Of a stretch of 64,000 bases of DNA, positions 48,457 through 58,069 are shown piece after piece. The notes under the pieces were generated by a model. It was not told where the DNA came from. It was given only the letters and a program-made list of their open reading frames with translations, and searched no databases. The stretch comes from Arsenophonus sp048493715. Lineage in GTDB: Bacteria > Pseudomonadota > Gammaproteobacteria > Enterobacterales > Enterobacteriaceae. Location of the stretch: positions 9,774-73,773 of the forward strand of contig JBGDCZ010000010.1 of NCBI GenBank assembly GCA_048493715.1. The letters run 5' to 3'. The translations under genes were made by a program, and so were the position numbers. Numbering within the stretch: position 1 is the stretch's first letter; every line of letters begins with the position of its first letter.

Positions 48457-48747
48457 TTAAGACTTTTGTTTCGCTTTTGCTGCTCGCTTACGGCGTATCT
48501 CTTTTGGATCCGCAATTAAAGGACGATAAATTTCGACCCGATCACTATCAGATAAAATATCTGATAATTTAGCCGATCGACTATAAATACCGACTTTATT
48601 CTTACTTAAATCAATGTCGTCACGAAGCGACAAAATACCTGATTGCACAATCGCCTCTTCAACACTAGCACCATCAGCTAACTTAACATGTAACAAAAAT
48701 TGCCTATCAGGCAATGCATAAACAACTTCAACATTTATTTCATCCAC
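48457..48747 (-). CDS. rnfH: RnfH-type ubiquitin-like protein
   Basis: 96 residues from GTG 48745-48747, which overlaps the last codons of ratA; this gives the E. coli length. It reads INVEVVYALPDRQFLLHVKL, DIDLSKNKVGIYSRSAKLSD and VEIYRPLIADPKEIRRKR. A beta-grasp protein of unclear role, nearly always coupled to ratA. Confidence 0.93.
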   Translation of the reverse strand: MDEINVEVVYALPDRQFLLHVKLADGASVEEAIVQSGILSLRDDIDLSKNKVGIYSRSAKLSDILSDSDRVEIYRPLIADPKEIRRKRAAKAKQKS

Positions 48748-49174
48748 GATAAACCTCTTGAGCACGCTCAGTAAAAGCCTGCACCATATTGCCTGCAAGC
48801 TCTTTAAAAATTCGACCAAAAGCCAATTCTATTAACTTATTGGTAAATTCAAAGTCAAGATATAACTCAACCTTACAGGCATTTCCATTTAAAGGCGTAA
48901 ATAACCAATTACCAATTAACTTACGAAATGGCCCTTTTACCAATTGTATTTGAATACTCTTATTATCTTGCAATATATTATGAGTAACAAAAGTCTTACT
49001 AATACCGGCTTTTGCAATATCAACCGATGCTGTCATTTCATTATTAGCGTAATTCAACACGTGACTACCGACACAACCAGGTAAAAATTGTGGATATGAA
49101 TTTACATCATTAACTAAATTGTACATTTTTTCTGCACTATAAGGCACTAATGCAGATCGACTAATTTGCGGCAT
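48740..49174 (-). CDS. ratA: RatA, START-domain ribosome-association toxin-like protein
   Basis: 144 residues from MPQISRSALVPYSAEKMYNL (49172-49174). The frame is open 13 codons upstream. It is a Bet_v1/START fold with YPQFLPGCVGSHVL and FEFTNKLIELAFGRIFKELA. Related to yeast Coq10, so a ubiquinone-linked role is also discussed in the family. It is divergent from smpB. Confidence 0.93.
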   Translation of the reverse strand: MPQISRSALVPYSAEKMYNLVNDVNSYPQFLPGCVGSHVLNYANNEMTASVDIAKAGISKTFVTHNILQDNKSIQIQLVKGPFRKLIGNWLFTPLNGNACKVELYLDFEFTNKLIELAFGRIFKELAGNMVQAFTERAQEVYRG

Positions 49175-49330
49175 AACTATTCTCACCAAATAAATCAAAA
49201 ACAATAATAACATCGATAAACACTTAAATAAAAATTGCGCGCAACAACTTAGTCTAATAAATGTTCAATTAACACAAATATTGCATCCTTACCGTGCCAT
49301 TTAGTTATACATACAGTATAATTGCCAACC

Positions 49331-49813
49331 ATGACAAAGAAAAAAGCACACAAGCCTGGTTCGGCAACTATCACACTAAATAAAAGAGCGCGCCATGAAT
49401 ACTTCATCAGTGAAGAAATCGAGGCAGGGTTAGCCTTGCAGGGTTGGGAAGTCAAAGCTCTCCGTGCCGGCAAAGCCAATATTAGTGATAGTTATGTTTT
49501 AATGAAAGATGGTGAGGCTTACCTTTTTGGTGCGACCATTAGCCCACTAAACGTAGCCTCCTCTCATGTGGTTTGTGATCCAATGCGTACCCGTAAGTTA
49601 TTACTAAACCAACGTGAACTTGATTCGCTGTTTGGTAAAATTAACCGTGAAGGACATACAGCGGTTGCATTATCCCTTTATTGGAAAAATGCCTGGTGTA
49701 AAGTGAAAATTGGTGCCGCAAAGGGTAAAAAAGAGCACGACAAACGTTCTAGCATTAAAGAGCGCGAATGGAAGCTAGATAAAGCGAGAATTATGAAAAA
49801 CACCTGCCGCTAA
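49331..49813 (+). CDS. smpB: SsrA-binding protein SmpB
   Basis: 160 residues from MTKKKAHKPGSATITLNKRA, equal to E. coli. An OB fold with GLALQGWEVKALRAGKANIS and the basic tail EREWKLDKARIMKN that acts in the decoding centre. It works with the tmRNA encoded 59 bp downstream to rescue stalled ribosomes. Confidence 0.98.
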   Translation: MTKKKAHKPGSATITLNKRARHEYFISEEIEAGLALQGWEVKALRAGKANISDSYVLMKDGEAYLFGATISPLNVASSHVVCDPMRTRKLLLNQRELDSLFGKINREGHTAVALSLYWKNAWCKVKIGAAKGKKEHDKRSSIKEREWKLDKARIMKNTCR

Positions 49814-49872
49814 TAGCCTAACTACTAGCATTATTGAGTTTTGTTCTGATATAATATAGAAATAATAATCTT

Positions 49873-50235
49873 GGGGCTGATTCTGGATTCGACGGGATTT
49901 GTGAAACCCAAGGTGCATGCCGAGGGGCGGTTGGCCTCGTTAAAAGCCGCAAAACAATAGTCGCAAACGACGAAAACTACAGACTGGCAGCTTAATAACC
50001 TGCACAGTTTCCTCTCTCCCTAGCCTCCGCTCTTAGGACGGGGATCAAGAGAGGTCAAACCAAAAGAGATCGCGTGGATGCCTTGCCTGGGGTTGAAGCG
50101 TTAAACTTAATCAGGCTAGTCTGTTAGTAGTGTGTCTGTCCACAGCTAGCTGGCGAATGTAAAGACTAGACTAAGCATGTAGTACCGAGGATGTAGGAAT
50201 TTCGGACGCGGGTTCAACTCCCGCCAGCTCCACCA
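49873..50235 (+). ncRNA. ssrA: tmRNA (ssrA), tag ANDENYRLAA
   Basis: 363 nt, the E. coli length. The 5' end GGGGCTGATTCTGGATTCGA and the 3' end CGCGGGTTCAACTCCCGCC..CCACCA form the tRNA-like part. The tag frame at 49963-49992 reads A-N-D-E-N-Y-R-L-A-A followed by TAATAA. E. coli has ANDENYALAA, so position 7 is Arg here. The end of the gene is a classic integration site, and integrase remains follow. Confidence 0.98.
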
Positions 50236-50295
50236 AAGTTCTATATCGGTGATTACCAGAGTCATCCGATGAAGTCCTAAGAGCCAGCATGGCAC

Positions 50296-50310
50296 AAGCC
50301 CTGTGGGCTT
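50296..50310 (+). terminator. ssrA terminator remnant
   Basis: AAGCCC-TGT-GGGCTT follows a stretch (GGTGATTACCAGAGTCATCC) that I recall from downstream of E. coli ssrA. The stem is there but the T run is replaced by CGAGAAAA, so the terminator looks damaged. Confidence 0.5.
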
Positions 50311-50339
50311 CGAGAAAATTCGATTAAATCCGGTGATTA

Positions 50340-50392
50340 TTGGTATAAGTTTAGGATACACGGTAGGATGTATACCTAAAAGCGTATACCAA
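50340..50392. repeat. Imperfect inverted repeat between ssrA and integrase remnant
   Basis: TTGGTATA (50340-50347) and TATACCAA (50385-50392) are the outer arms. Inside, TTTAGGATACA and TGTATACCTAAA extend the symmetry. The position suggests recombination or regulatory sites of the old island. Confidence 0.45.
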
Positions 50393-50458
50393 TTGATGAA
50401 GGAGTGGCCAGAGTGGCACGGACAACACGCTCCCAACTAACACCGAAGTTCTACGGTC

Positions 50459-50797
50459 AAAAGCGTTAGAGAAGCCCAAAAAACAAAACATGCCAACACT
50501 ACGCCCAGAAGAATTACCCATGTTGATGTGCTCACTGGTCATGGTCAATTTATCTTTTCCAACTCGCTACTTGATTGAATGGTAGCTCCTTATACTTGTT
50601 CTCGCTTCAGAAGCTGCGGGTACTCGATAGGCAGAGATTGATTTCAATGCCAACTCGTAGACTTTTCCAGCAGAACGGATGAAGGCCAAACGCGAGCACA
50701 TAGCACCTTTATCTCCTAAAGCGTTAAATATTCTAGAAGTGATAAAGGCGATAAGTGTGCATAGAGAGTACGTATTCCTTAGCAGAAACGCCCCTAT
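50459..50797 (+). pseudogene. P4-type tyrosine integrase, internal fragment
   Basis: One frame reads ALEKPKKQNMPTLRPEELPM, FPTRYLIEW-stop-LLILV, EAAGTR-stop-AEIDFNANS-stop, then FPAERMKAKREHIAPLSPKA and HREYVFLSRNAPI. This follows the catalytic-domain pattern of P4/CP4-57-like integrases. The three stops stand for Gln (CAG to TAG) and two Trp (TGG to TAG); no frameshift is needed. Both ends are missing: the catalytic C-terminus with the Tyr is cut off at about 50795, where herA begins on the other strand. Confidence 0.85.
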
Positions 50798-52284
50798 TTA
50801 ACTCAAAACATCCTCAGGTATGTCCCTAGGCCTTTGAGTTGCAATAACAACGTTTAAACCAAACTTTCTACCTTCTTTCGCTATATTTCCAAAAACATCC
50901 AATTCGAATCTATTAAGCTCATCACCAATTTTTTTATTTAAGAATTGATGTGCTTCATCAATGAATACACCCATTGGCTTTTCATAGCTAACTCCCTTTT
51001 CTTGCTAAAGTGAGCAAATGTCTACCAATAGCATTAACCAAAATCTCCCTTGCGTTGGACTCAAATGGAACTGAGGAAACATCCAACCTTAGAATCTCGC
51101 CACCATCATTCCTTGATAAAAATTCACTTAGTAACTCAGGTAATTGTTTCAAAGATGAGTCAGGGTCTATCATCCATTTAAAATAGGGGCTTTCAGAATG
51201 TGCTTTGATTCTTGATATAAAGTTTAGGCAGTGGCCTAAATCATTATCAGCTTTACCACCCCATACAGTAAGATCTGATCTTGAAGCATTCCCTCCTGAA
51301 GATCAAATGCATTATTCTATAATTTGCTCATGAAGACATTTAAAAACCCAAGGTTCATCCTCTAATAAATCAGAGTATTGAGCAGTTACGGATTCATATT
51401 CCTCCTTAATTTTTCCAGCCTTTGAAAAAGTTTGCTTATCAGATATTACAAGTTTCGCCTCAAAAATAGCTCGCCTTTGTATATTTACAAATTTAAGACT
51501 TTTAATTGCCCCGGCCAATTTTGGAGTTTGGCTTTGGGAGGATGGTCGTAGAAATGCTCTTAAATCAGTATCGTTAAATCGCCAGTGAGGAAATATGACC
51601 GAGTTTTCAGCTTTAGCAAGGGGATTTTCCCCTATAAAACTAGTACAAGGTAGATTTGCATATTCACCAGTAGCATCAATTTAATATTGCCTTACCTTTT
51701 CGCACTTGAATATTACAGAGTAAATTTGCAACACTCCAACTTTTCCCACCACCTGTTGCTCCCAAAACTATACAATGTCTTGAGAAAAGTGTCTCTGGTG
51801 TTACGTGTATTGTAATAGAATCATCATCAGGTAATTCAGCTATCGGCAAGATTACTTTACGATCACTCAACTTTCCCTCTATCAGTGATTTATAAAGCAA
51901 TGGGTTAGCAGAATATACTTGGCTACCAACCTTTGGAAATCTAGATATCCCATCAAAACTCTTTCCGTTAGAAACATCAATACTTACTAAAGGCTGAATA
52001 GAGCCAATAGGATGATTATTAATTAATTGATGACTTATAGAACCAACCGAAAGCCGTTCACCACCTTCTAGCCATACTTTTATTAACTTACCAAATATAG
52101 CTGTTTCACCAACATCAATAAAAATAAACTCATTCACTTCTCCACCGGGCATCCTTTGCCCCATCAGCCACGCTGATGGCTTAGAAGCCAAATGAGTAAG
52201 ATTACAAATCACTTCCGTTGGGCTAACCTTTATAATGCTACTAATTCTTCGTTGAGTGTCATATGGAGAAAACTACTTATTCAT
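50798..52284 (-). pseudogene. HerA-like ATPase of a SIR2-HerA defence system, broken
   Basis: The start ATG at 52282-52284 is followed by a TAG at codon 4; the frame then reads YDTQRRISSIIKVSPTEVIC. The HAS-barrel part leads to Walker A in VLGATGGGKSWSVANLLCN. Later pieces in other frames include SVIFPHWRFNDTDLRAFL, DSSLKQLPELLSEFLSRNDG, the Walker B VFIDEAHQFLNKK and GRKFGLNVVIATQRPRDIPE. The gene ends abruptly at the junction with the integrase remnant, lacking roughly the last 100 residues of the family. HerA hexamers partner SIR2 NADases in phage defence. Confidence 0.85.
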
Positions 52285-52342
52285 CTTATATTCCTTTATT
52301 AACAGATGAGACAACTACAGAAAAAGCATTCAATAACTCCTC

Positions 52343-53515
52343 TTATCTGCTAAGGTTACGACGCTGAGGTATTTTAGAAACGAACTCATCAAAATATGAA
52401 TCCACAATACATATTCGATTATCACCATTGTTAATCGACCTAACTAAAACATCTCTTATTTCAGGATTAAAACTGCCGGCAGGGTTGAATGGGTCTACTA
52501 TAGAAACCATCATCATAAATTCAGGTTTTGTTCTTAATGCCATCTTAATAGTATTATTTATATGTTTATCATTAAAACCAAAACCAACTACAAGTAGTCC
52601 TGTCTTTGATTTTTGCAAAGCTGAAAGTAATGCTGACATCATTTCCAAATATGGAGAATCTTAGGATGATTGACATTTATTACTACTTGGATAAATAAAT
52701 ATTGGCTTTTCATTTTCATCATTAGATTTTTGAACTTGACCATTTCTCATTTTCCAGTCAACAGGCTCATGAATCTTATATAACGGCATGACATTTGGAA
52801 GAAGTTTTTACCACTATTATTTTTCTCATCACAATAGACAACATCATACTTATACCACATTGGATTAAATCTTGACGGACTGGAGAAATCAAAACCATCA
52901 ATGACAATTACACCAACACTAGAAAGATGCAGTTTCAAATGCTAAATCGTAATTTGTTGTAAATAATTTCAATCTTTCTTGATTTATTCCCCTGCGTGCA
53001 AGAATCTTTATAAATCTTTCATTGTGTAGACCAACGTTCAACAGGAACATTTTTCGTAAATGATGCTTTTTCTAATATTATTTTTATAGCACGTAGCATA
53101 AAACACTCAAGCTTTTCATGTTGCTCTTTAGCGTGAATGCCAGCATTTATATTTGTATCACATAATGATAGCAATAATTCTATATCCGCTTTAAGTTCTC
53201 CATTCCATTTTCCTCTTTCAATTTTTGAATCTCTGCATAGTGGACTATTTCCATTATCTCCCCAAAAAGATCCTCATCAAAATCTTTACAGAAAGCCCAT
53301 AAATCCCACGTGCTAGGAGATATTTTCTCCTCACCTTGTACATTAAATGTCAATGATGTACCTGATCCGGCCAAAACAATTAGATTATCAACATCCATAA
53401 GCTTATTGATACAGCCATTGAAATATCTAATTTTTTCATCATGGGAGTTTATTTCTAATGGTTCAATAATTCCATACTGCGGATTCTTTTCTAACTCACT
53501 GTACAATAAATGCAC
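52343..53515 (-). pseudogene. SIR2-domain NADase of the defence pair, broken
   Basis: A GTG at 53513-53515 with GGAG six bases upstream opens VHLLYSELEKNPQYGIIEPL. The NAD-binding glycine loop is in LIVLAGSGTSLTFN. Further pieces lie in other frames: LSSVGVIVIDGFDFSSPSRF, then the C-terminal LLVVGFGFNDKHINNTIK of the SIR2_2 group. The frame is broken at least twice between 53180 and 52648. It precedes herA in the same direction. In known systems the SIR2 partner degrades NAD+ when phage is sensed, killing the cell. Here the pair is dead. Confidence 0.83.
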
Positions 53516-54436
53516 TTTACTCTCCTTAATTAGCACAGAACATAAAAATTGCCGCCATCTCATGTGGTACCATGATAAAAAATAAAATAATCGGATTTCA
53601 CCCAGCGTGCAATGCTTTCTCCACCTCGCCTGACCGTTTAAGGAAACGCTTTAATACAGATATAATAAACAGACTTGAGCAGCGCCAGCCCTGAACCTGA
53701 TGGCCGTTAAGATGGTGTTGTGCTGAATAATTAATTTCCGCACCTGCGGCTAGCCAAACCGTCAGGAACAATTTTTATCACCATTTTTACCGTTGTCGTC
53801 ATCGGGTGATAGAATCTGATAATATCAAGTTGGATCCCAAAGAAAATTACCTCCCTAATATCCTGTTTAAGCTGCTCAATAAGATGCTAAGCAGCATATT
53901 ATACCCATGGAGCTGCAACTAAACTGTTGAGGGTATTACAAGAACAAAAGTTTGAACACCTTGGCAGCAATTGGCACAGACGTACGTCTAATTGCAACCA
54001 TTAATGCAGCCTCCTATACTGTAATTTGCTCCAATTGTTGCCGCTAATGATAAATAGCCTAGCATCTGCAAGCTATTAATAATCGTTAACTAACTACTAT
54101 TATTCTTCGGTCTAGGAAAAATAACCAAGCAAATGTTATTGAAATGTTAATTTTCAAGAATATTATTAATGGAGGTGGAATAATTGTAGTGATATGACAA
54201 TAAACAAATTAGCCAAGCGATACACATTAATGAATGACAGCAATGACAAACTTTAAGACAATATAGCTAAATATCGTGGGTCTATAAGATTAAGTAGTAG
54301 AAATTTTATCATGTTTACATTTGTATTAAATTATTAGCTAACCGCTAATGGTAAGCAAAGTTACATGATAAAGAGTTAGTTAGATAACAATTCATCAAAA
54401 TATTATGAATATTTGATAAAATTAGGAGAATAACTG
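53516..54436. other. Island spacer, no gene recognised
   Basis: About 920 bp. The part to about 53900 has higher G+C and some coding feel (a minus-strand stretch near 53800 reads MTTTVKMVIKIVPDGLA), but I cannot tie it to a family. The remainder is A+T-rich. Probably debris of one or more island genes. Confidence 0.4.
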
Positions 54437-54668
54437 ATGAAAATACTACTCAAAACCTTTATTATTTCCACACACTGTTAGCACCCTATCCTATCTCTTC
54501 TTATGCATATGTTAGTCTAGGTAGTTACGGTATATCAATAGGATATGCAGTTAATAAGCTTATAGCTAGCAGCAATAAAGCAGAGTCAATAATTGTAATG
54601 AAGATCCAGCGTTATGTACTGCCAATGATAAGGAAAAAAAGCTAACAATAAATTTTAAAATAGCTTAA
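54437..54668 (+). pseudogene. Small secreted protein, unrecognised, frameshifted
   Basis: An AGGAG box 8 nt upstream introduces MKILLKTFIISTHC and a stop. The neighbouring frame continues APYPISSYAYVSLGSYGISI and GYAVNKLIASSNKAES, and a third frame gives NCNEDPALCTANDKEKKLTI and NFKIA before the stop at 54666-54668. Joined, they make a signal peptide plus about 60 mature residues with two Cys. Two indels are needed. Family unknown. Confidence 0.5.
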
Positions 54669-55200
54669 CTTTTGGTTAGTTATCTATTTTAAAATAATTC
54701 TGTTTAGCTTAGATAAATTATCATTAAAATTATTTTTTAGGTAATACTATAAAAATAGTACCTAAAAAATATTAATAAATTACATCTAGATAATGATAAT
54801 AAAAGTGCTACGGTTTAATATGGCAAAGATAAAAGTCATATAGAATTAATTCTTGATATACGTTTGTTTATTGATATTTAGTAAAGTCTTATTTTTATTT
54901 ATTCATCTTTTTACGTCAATTTATTAAAAATTTAGTTAATTTAATTCCATATTTTAATTTAAGATGATAAAAATATTTTATATGTAATCCATGACTAAAA
55001 ATAATTTTTTAGCACTTTAAAATAAAATATAGGCACACGAATAAAAGTTAAACAATAATAATTAATTTATTACTAAAAATTAAATTTTAATCAAAATAAT
55101 TTTTTGTAAATATTAAAACTATTTAAATATACCTGATAATTTTTGTATGTTAGATAGTCTATTGTAACACTTACTTATAATAAAAATTACTCCCAGTTAT
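54669..55200. other. Extremely A+T-rich spacer
   Basis: About 530 bp with very few G or C, many A and T runs, and no frame of interest. It could hold the promoter of the following protease gene; individual -10-like boxes are too common here to be informative. Confidence 0.5.
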
Positions 55201-56545
55201 ATGAATTTTTATATGAAAAAGCATAAAATTATCATTAAATTTAACAAAGATGCTATTCATCCTAGAGAAAATAATAATCTAGTATTGAAAATCCTTAGCT
55301 TTACAAAATAATTTATTTAACCAGTTTACTTATATTTCTGTCGTGCCTAATGAAATATTGCAAACTCAAGGACAAATAAATAACATTAATTTTGCTAGTC
55401 TTAATGGTATGTTTTATATTCAGGGATCTGAGTCATTGACTCTCTCCGAGAAACAACAACTACTAAAAGAAATCAGTGTCTATGACTTTATCGAATATGC
55501 TGAACTTGAATGTCCACATGTTACCTCATCAATTATATCAGTATCAGAACAGCCAAATGACAATGAGACCCCCGATTTTACTAAATTACAAGAATATAAA
55601 TTAAGCAAAGGACAATTCTGGACAGGTATTGATATGGAATATGACTGGTCTCTTGGCGTGACAGGTAAAGGTATCCGTATTGCCGATATCGAAGCTGCCT
55701 TTAACTACCAGCATATCAATTTAAAAAGAGACAGTTTTATTCCTCTGGCTATCAGTGATGACGTGGGAGAACATGAGATTAATCATAGCACGGCAGTCGC
55801 TGGTGCTATGTACGCAAAAGATATCGGATTTGGCGTAAAAGGAATGGTACATGACGCCGATACACTTTATGGTATTTCTGTTATACCTTATAATGCCGCA
55901 AGCGGTATCATCAGAGGATTACAACATTTAAGAACCGATGATATTTTTATTTATGAATCATCTATCCATGCCAAACCTGATGATGAAGCAACTCAAGTAC
56001 CTGCAGATTATTGCAAATCGGTCTGGGATATCACTAAAACCGCCACCGATGCTGGTATTATTATCATTGCCGCAGCAGGTAATGGTGGTGAAAATCTTAA
56101 TGATGATTATTATGCTGAATATCGTAATCGTGGTGACAATTGCGCTGTCCGTGTGTGGGTGGAGGCTCTAAAAATCAAATATGTCGCTCATTTTCTACCT
56201 ATGGCAAAAATTATGATCCATGTCCAGGGCTGGGGTGATAGTGTAGTAACAACCGGCTTTGGCACCTTATACAATGGTGGCCCTAATAATAATTATGCCA
56301 GTAACTTTGATGGTACCTCAGCAGCCACCCCAATTGTGGCTTCAGCGGCAATTGCTATTCAATCATGGTATAAACAACAAACTGGCAAGGTTCTCACACC
56401 ACGAGAAATACGGAGCCTGTTGATTGAAACTGGCACACCACAACGGCCTGACTTTATCAACGGACATATTGGTCCACTACCGAATGGAATATACGTGATA
56501 CGATTAATGAATTACAACGACGTTTGCAACAATAAAGCCGTGTAA
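55201..56545 (+). pseudogene. Subtilisin-family (S8) serine protease, frame-damaged
   Basis: A 400-codon frame (from GTG 55343) shows the triad: Asp in GIRIADIEAAFNYQ, His in NHSTAVAGAMYAKD and Ser in FDGTSAATPIVASAA, with the oxyanion region IIIAAAGNGGENL. Two problems suggest decay. The likely N-terminus (ATG 55201, MKKHKIIIKFNKDAIHPREN) is in another frame, so the propeptide is split. At about 56150-56218 the expected VGGGSKNQICRSFSTYGKNY is encoded in a different frame, so two compensating indels have scrambled about 22 residues just before QGWGDSV. I treat it as probably inactive. Confidence 0.7.
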
Positions 56546-56797
56546 CCTAGTTAAAATTTTACCTAGGATCAAAGATGGCTTACCTATTTAGACCACCTTG
56601 ATTGAGTGGTCTATCAACTTTATTTGTTAACTTTTAGCTAGCAAAAAATAAAATTTTCCAACAAAAATAAAACGGATAATTCCATAACTTAGAATACAAA
56701 TAAAAATTATCAATTTTCATAAAAATTTTGCCCAAACACAGCTGATTGGCTGGGTTTTGATGCTCAGTAGTACAAAACTAAGTAACCAGTTACCTAT

Positions 56798-57817
56798 TTA
56801 TTTTTTACTATAACCTTGTGGATTCTGGCATTGCCAACGCCATGCATCAACTGCCATTTCTTGAACCGAACGAGTGGCTTTCCAACCCAAATCACATTCA
56901 GCTTTAACCGGGCTTGACCAACATTCAGCAATATCACCCGGACGGCGAGCTCTAATTTCATAAGCGATCTTTTTACCACTGGCTTGTTCAAATGCTTTTA
57001 GCATCTCTAATACGCTAGTTCCTTTGCCTGTACCTAAATTGTAAATGTGTAAACCTGGCTTTAAACCAACAGACTTAAGTGCCGCAATATGTCCATCCGC
57101 CAAATCCATAACATGAATATAATCACGAACCCCTGTGCCATCTAGGGTAGGATAATCATTACCAAAAATCATCAGTTTCTGCTGCCGGCCAATTGCTACC
57201 TGAGTAATATAAGGTGTCAAATTATTAGGTATACCTCGGGGATCTTCTCCCATCGTGCCAGATGGATGCGCACCAACCGGATTAAAATAACGCAGCAGGG
57301 TAATCGACCAACCCTTATCCTCATACTGGAGATCTGATAAACAGCGCTCTACCATATATTTACTGCTACCATAGGGATTAGTGGTATTGCCAATTGAAAA
57401 CTGTTCTGTGATCGGAACGGTGGCAGGATCACCATAAACGGTAGCAGAAGAACTAAAAATAATATTTTTTATGCCAGCTCGCTGCATACTACGGGCTAAT
57501 ACCAGCGTGCCGTTGATATTATTATCATAATATTCAAGAGGTTTAGTGACAGATTCACCAACGGCTTTCAAGCCGGCAAAATGGATAACCGCCTTAATCG
57601 TATGGCTGGAAAAAATGGTGTCTAATAATTTTTCATCACGAACATCACCATGATAAAAAACCGGACGACAACCAGTTAGTGTTTCTATACGCGCTAATAC
57701 TTTACTACTGGCATTATACAAATTATCTAAAATAACTGGTTGCATACCTGCAGCAAGCATCTGAACGCAAGTATGACTACCAATATACCCCATTCCACCT
57801 GTTACTAATATTTCCAC
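56798..57817 (-). CDS. galE: UDP-glucose 4-epimerase
   Basis: 339 residues from GTG 57815-57817 (VEILVTGGMGYIGSHTCVQM), with GAGG six bases upstream; E. coli GalE has 338. The NAD loop GGMGYIGSH, the catalytic Ser/Tyr region FSSSATVYGD...NPYGSSKYMVE, and NDYPTLDGTGVRDYIHVMDL are intact. It interconverts UDP-glucose and UDP-galactose for LPS and exopolysaccharide. It is the only clearly intact gene after ssrA, without the galTKM operon next to it. Confidence 0.96.
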   Translation of the reverse strand: MEILVTGGMGYIGSHTCVQMLAAGMQPVILDNLYNASSKVLARIETLTGCRPVFYHGDVRDEKLLDTIFSSHTIKAVIHFAGLKAVGESVTKPLEYYDNNINGTLVLARSMQRAGIKNIIFSSSATVYGDPATVPITEQFSIGNTTNPYGSSKYMVERCLSDLQYEDKGWSITLLRYFNPVGAHPSGTMGEDPRGIPNNLTPYITQVAIGRQQKLMIFGNDYPTLDGTGVRDYIHVMDLADGHIAALKSVGLKPGLHIYNLGTGKGTSVLEMLKAFEQASGKKIAYEIRARRPGDIAECWSSPVKAECDLGWKATRSVQEMAVDAWRWQCQNPQGYSKK

Positions 57818-58069
57818 ATTAACCTCTTTTCCAATCTGAAATAAATTAGGGTACTGTTGGTAGGCAAAAATAACCAATAAAACGTAATAATAATTTATAC
57901 TATATGATCGATTATTAAGCGATTCAACATCACATTTAACCAATTAATATATCATGCAATTCAACAATATAATTGTTGATAATTTAAATTGGTTATCAGA
58001 TTTATCAATATCGTAACCGTTATCAACCCTCTACCATACAATAATATGTTATTTAATTAGAGAAATTAA

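Noticed and set aside
50146..50548. Minus-strand open frames of about 65-96 codons over ssrA and its flank
   Set aside because: They are antisense to the tmRNA and the integrase remnant and show no protein features.
50236..50600. A plus-strand frame near 50500 reading HVDVLTGHGQF, reminiscent of a retroelement motif
   Set aside because: The overlapping frame is clearly the P4-type integrase (PTLRPEELP, FPTRYLIEW), so the motif is chance.
50236..57000. A right-hand att repeat of the ssrA 3' end
   Set aside because: I looked for a second copy of the CCCGCCAGCTCCACCA end downstream and saw none, so the island boundary is undefined.
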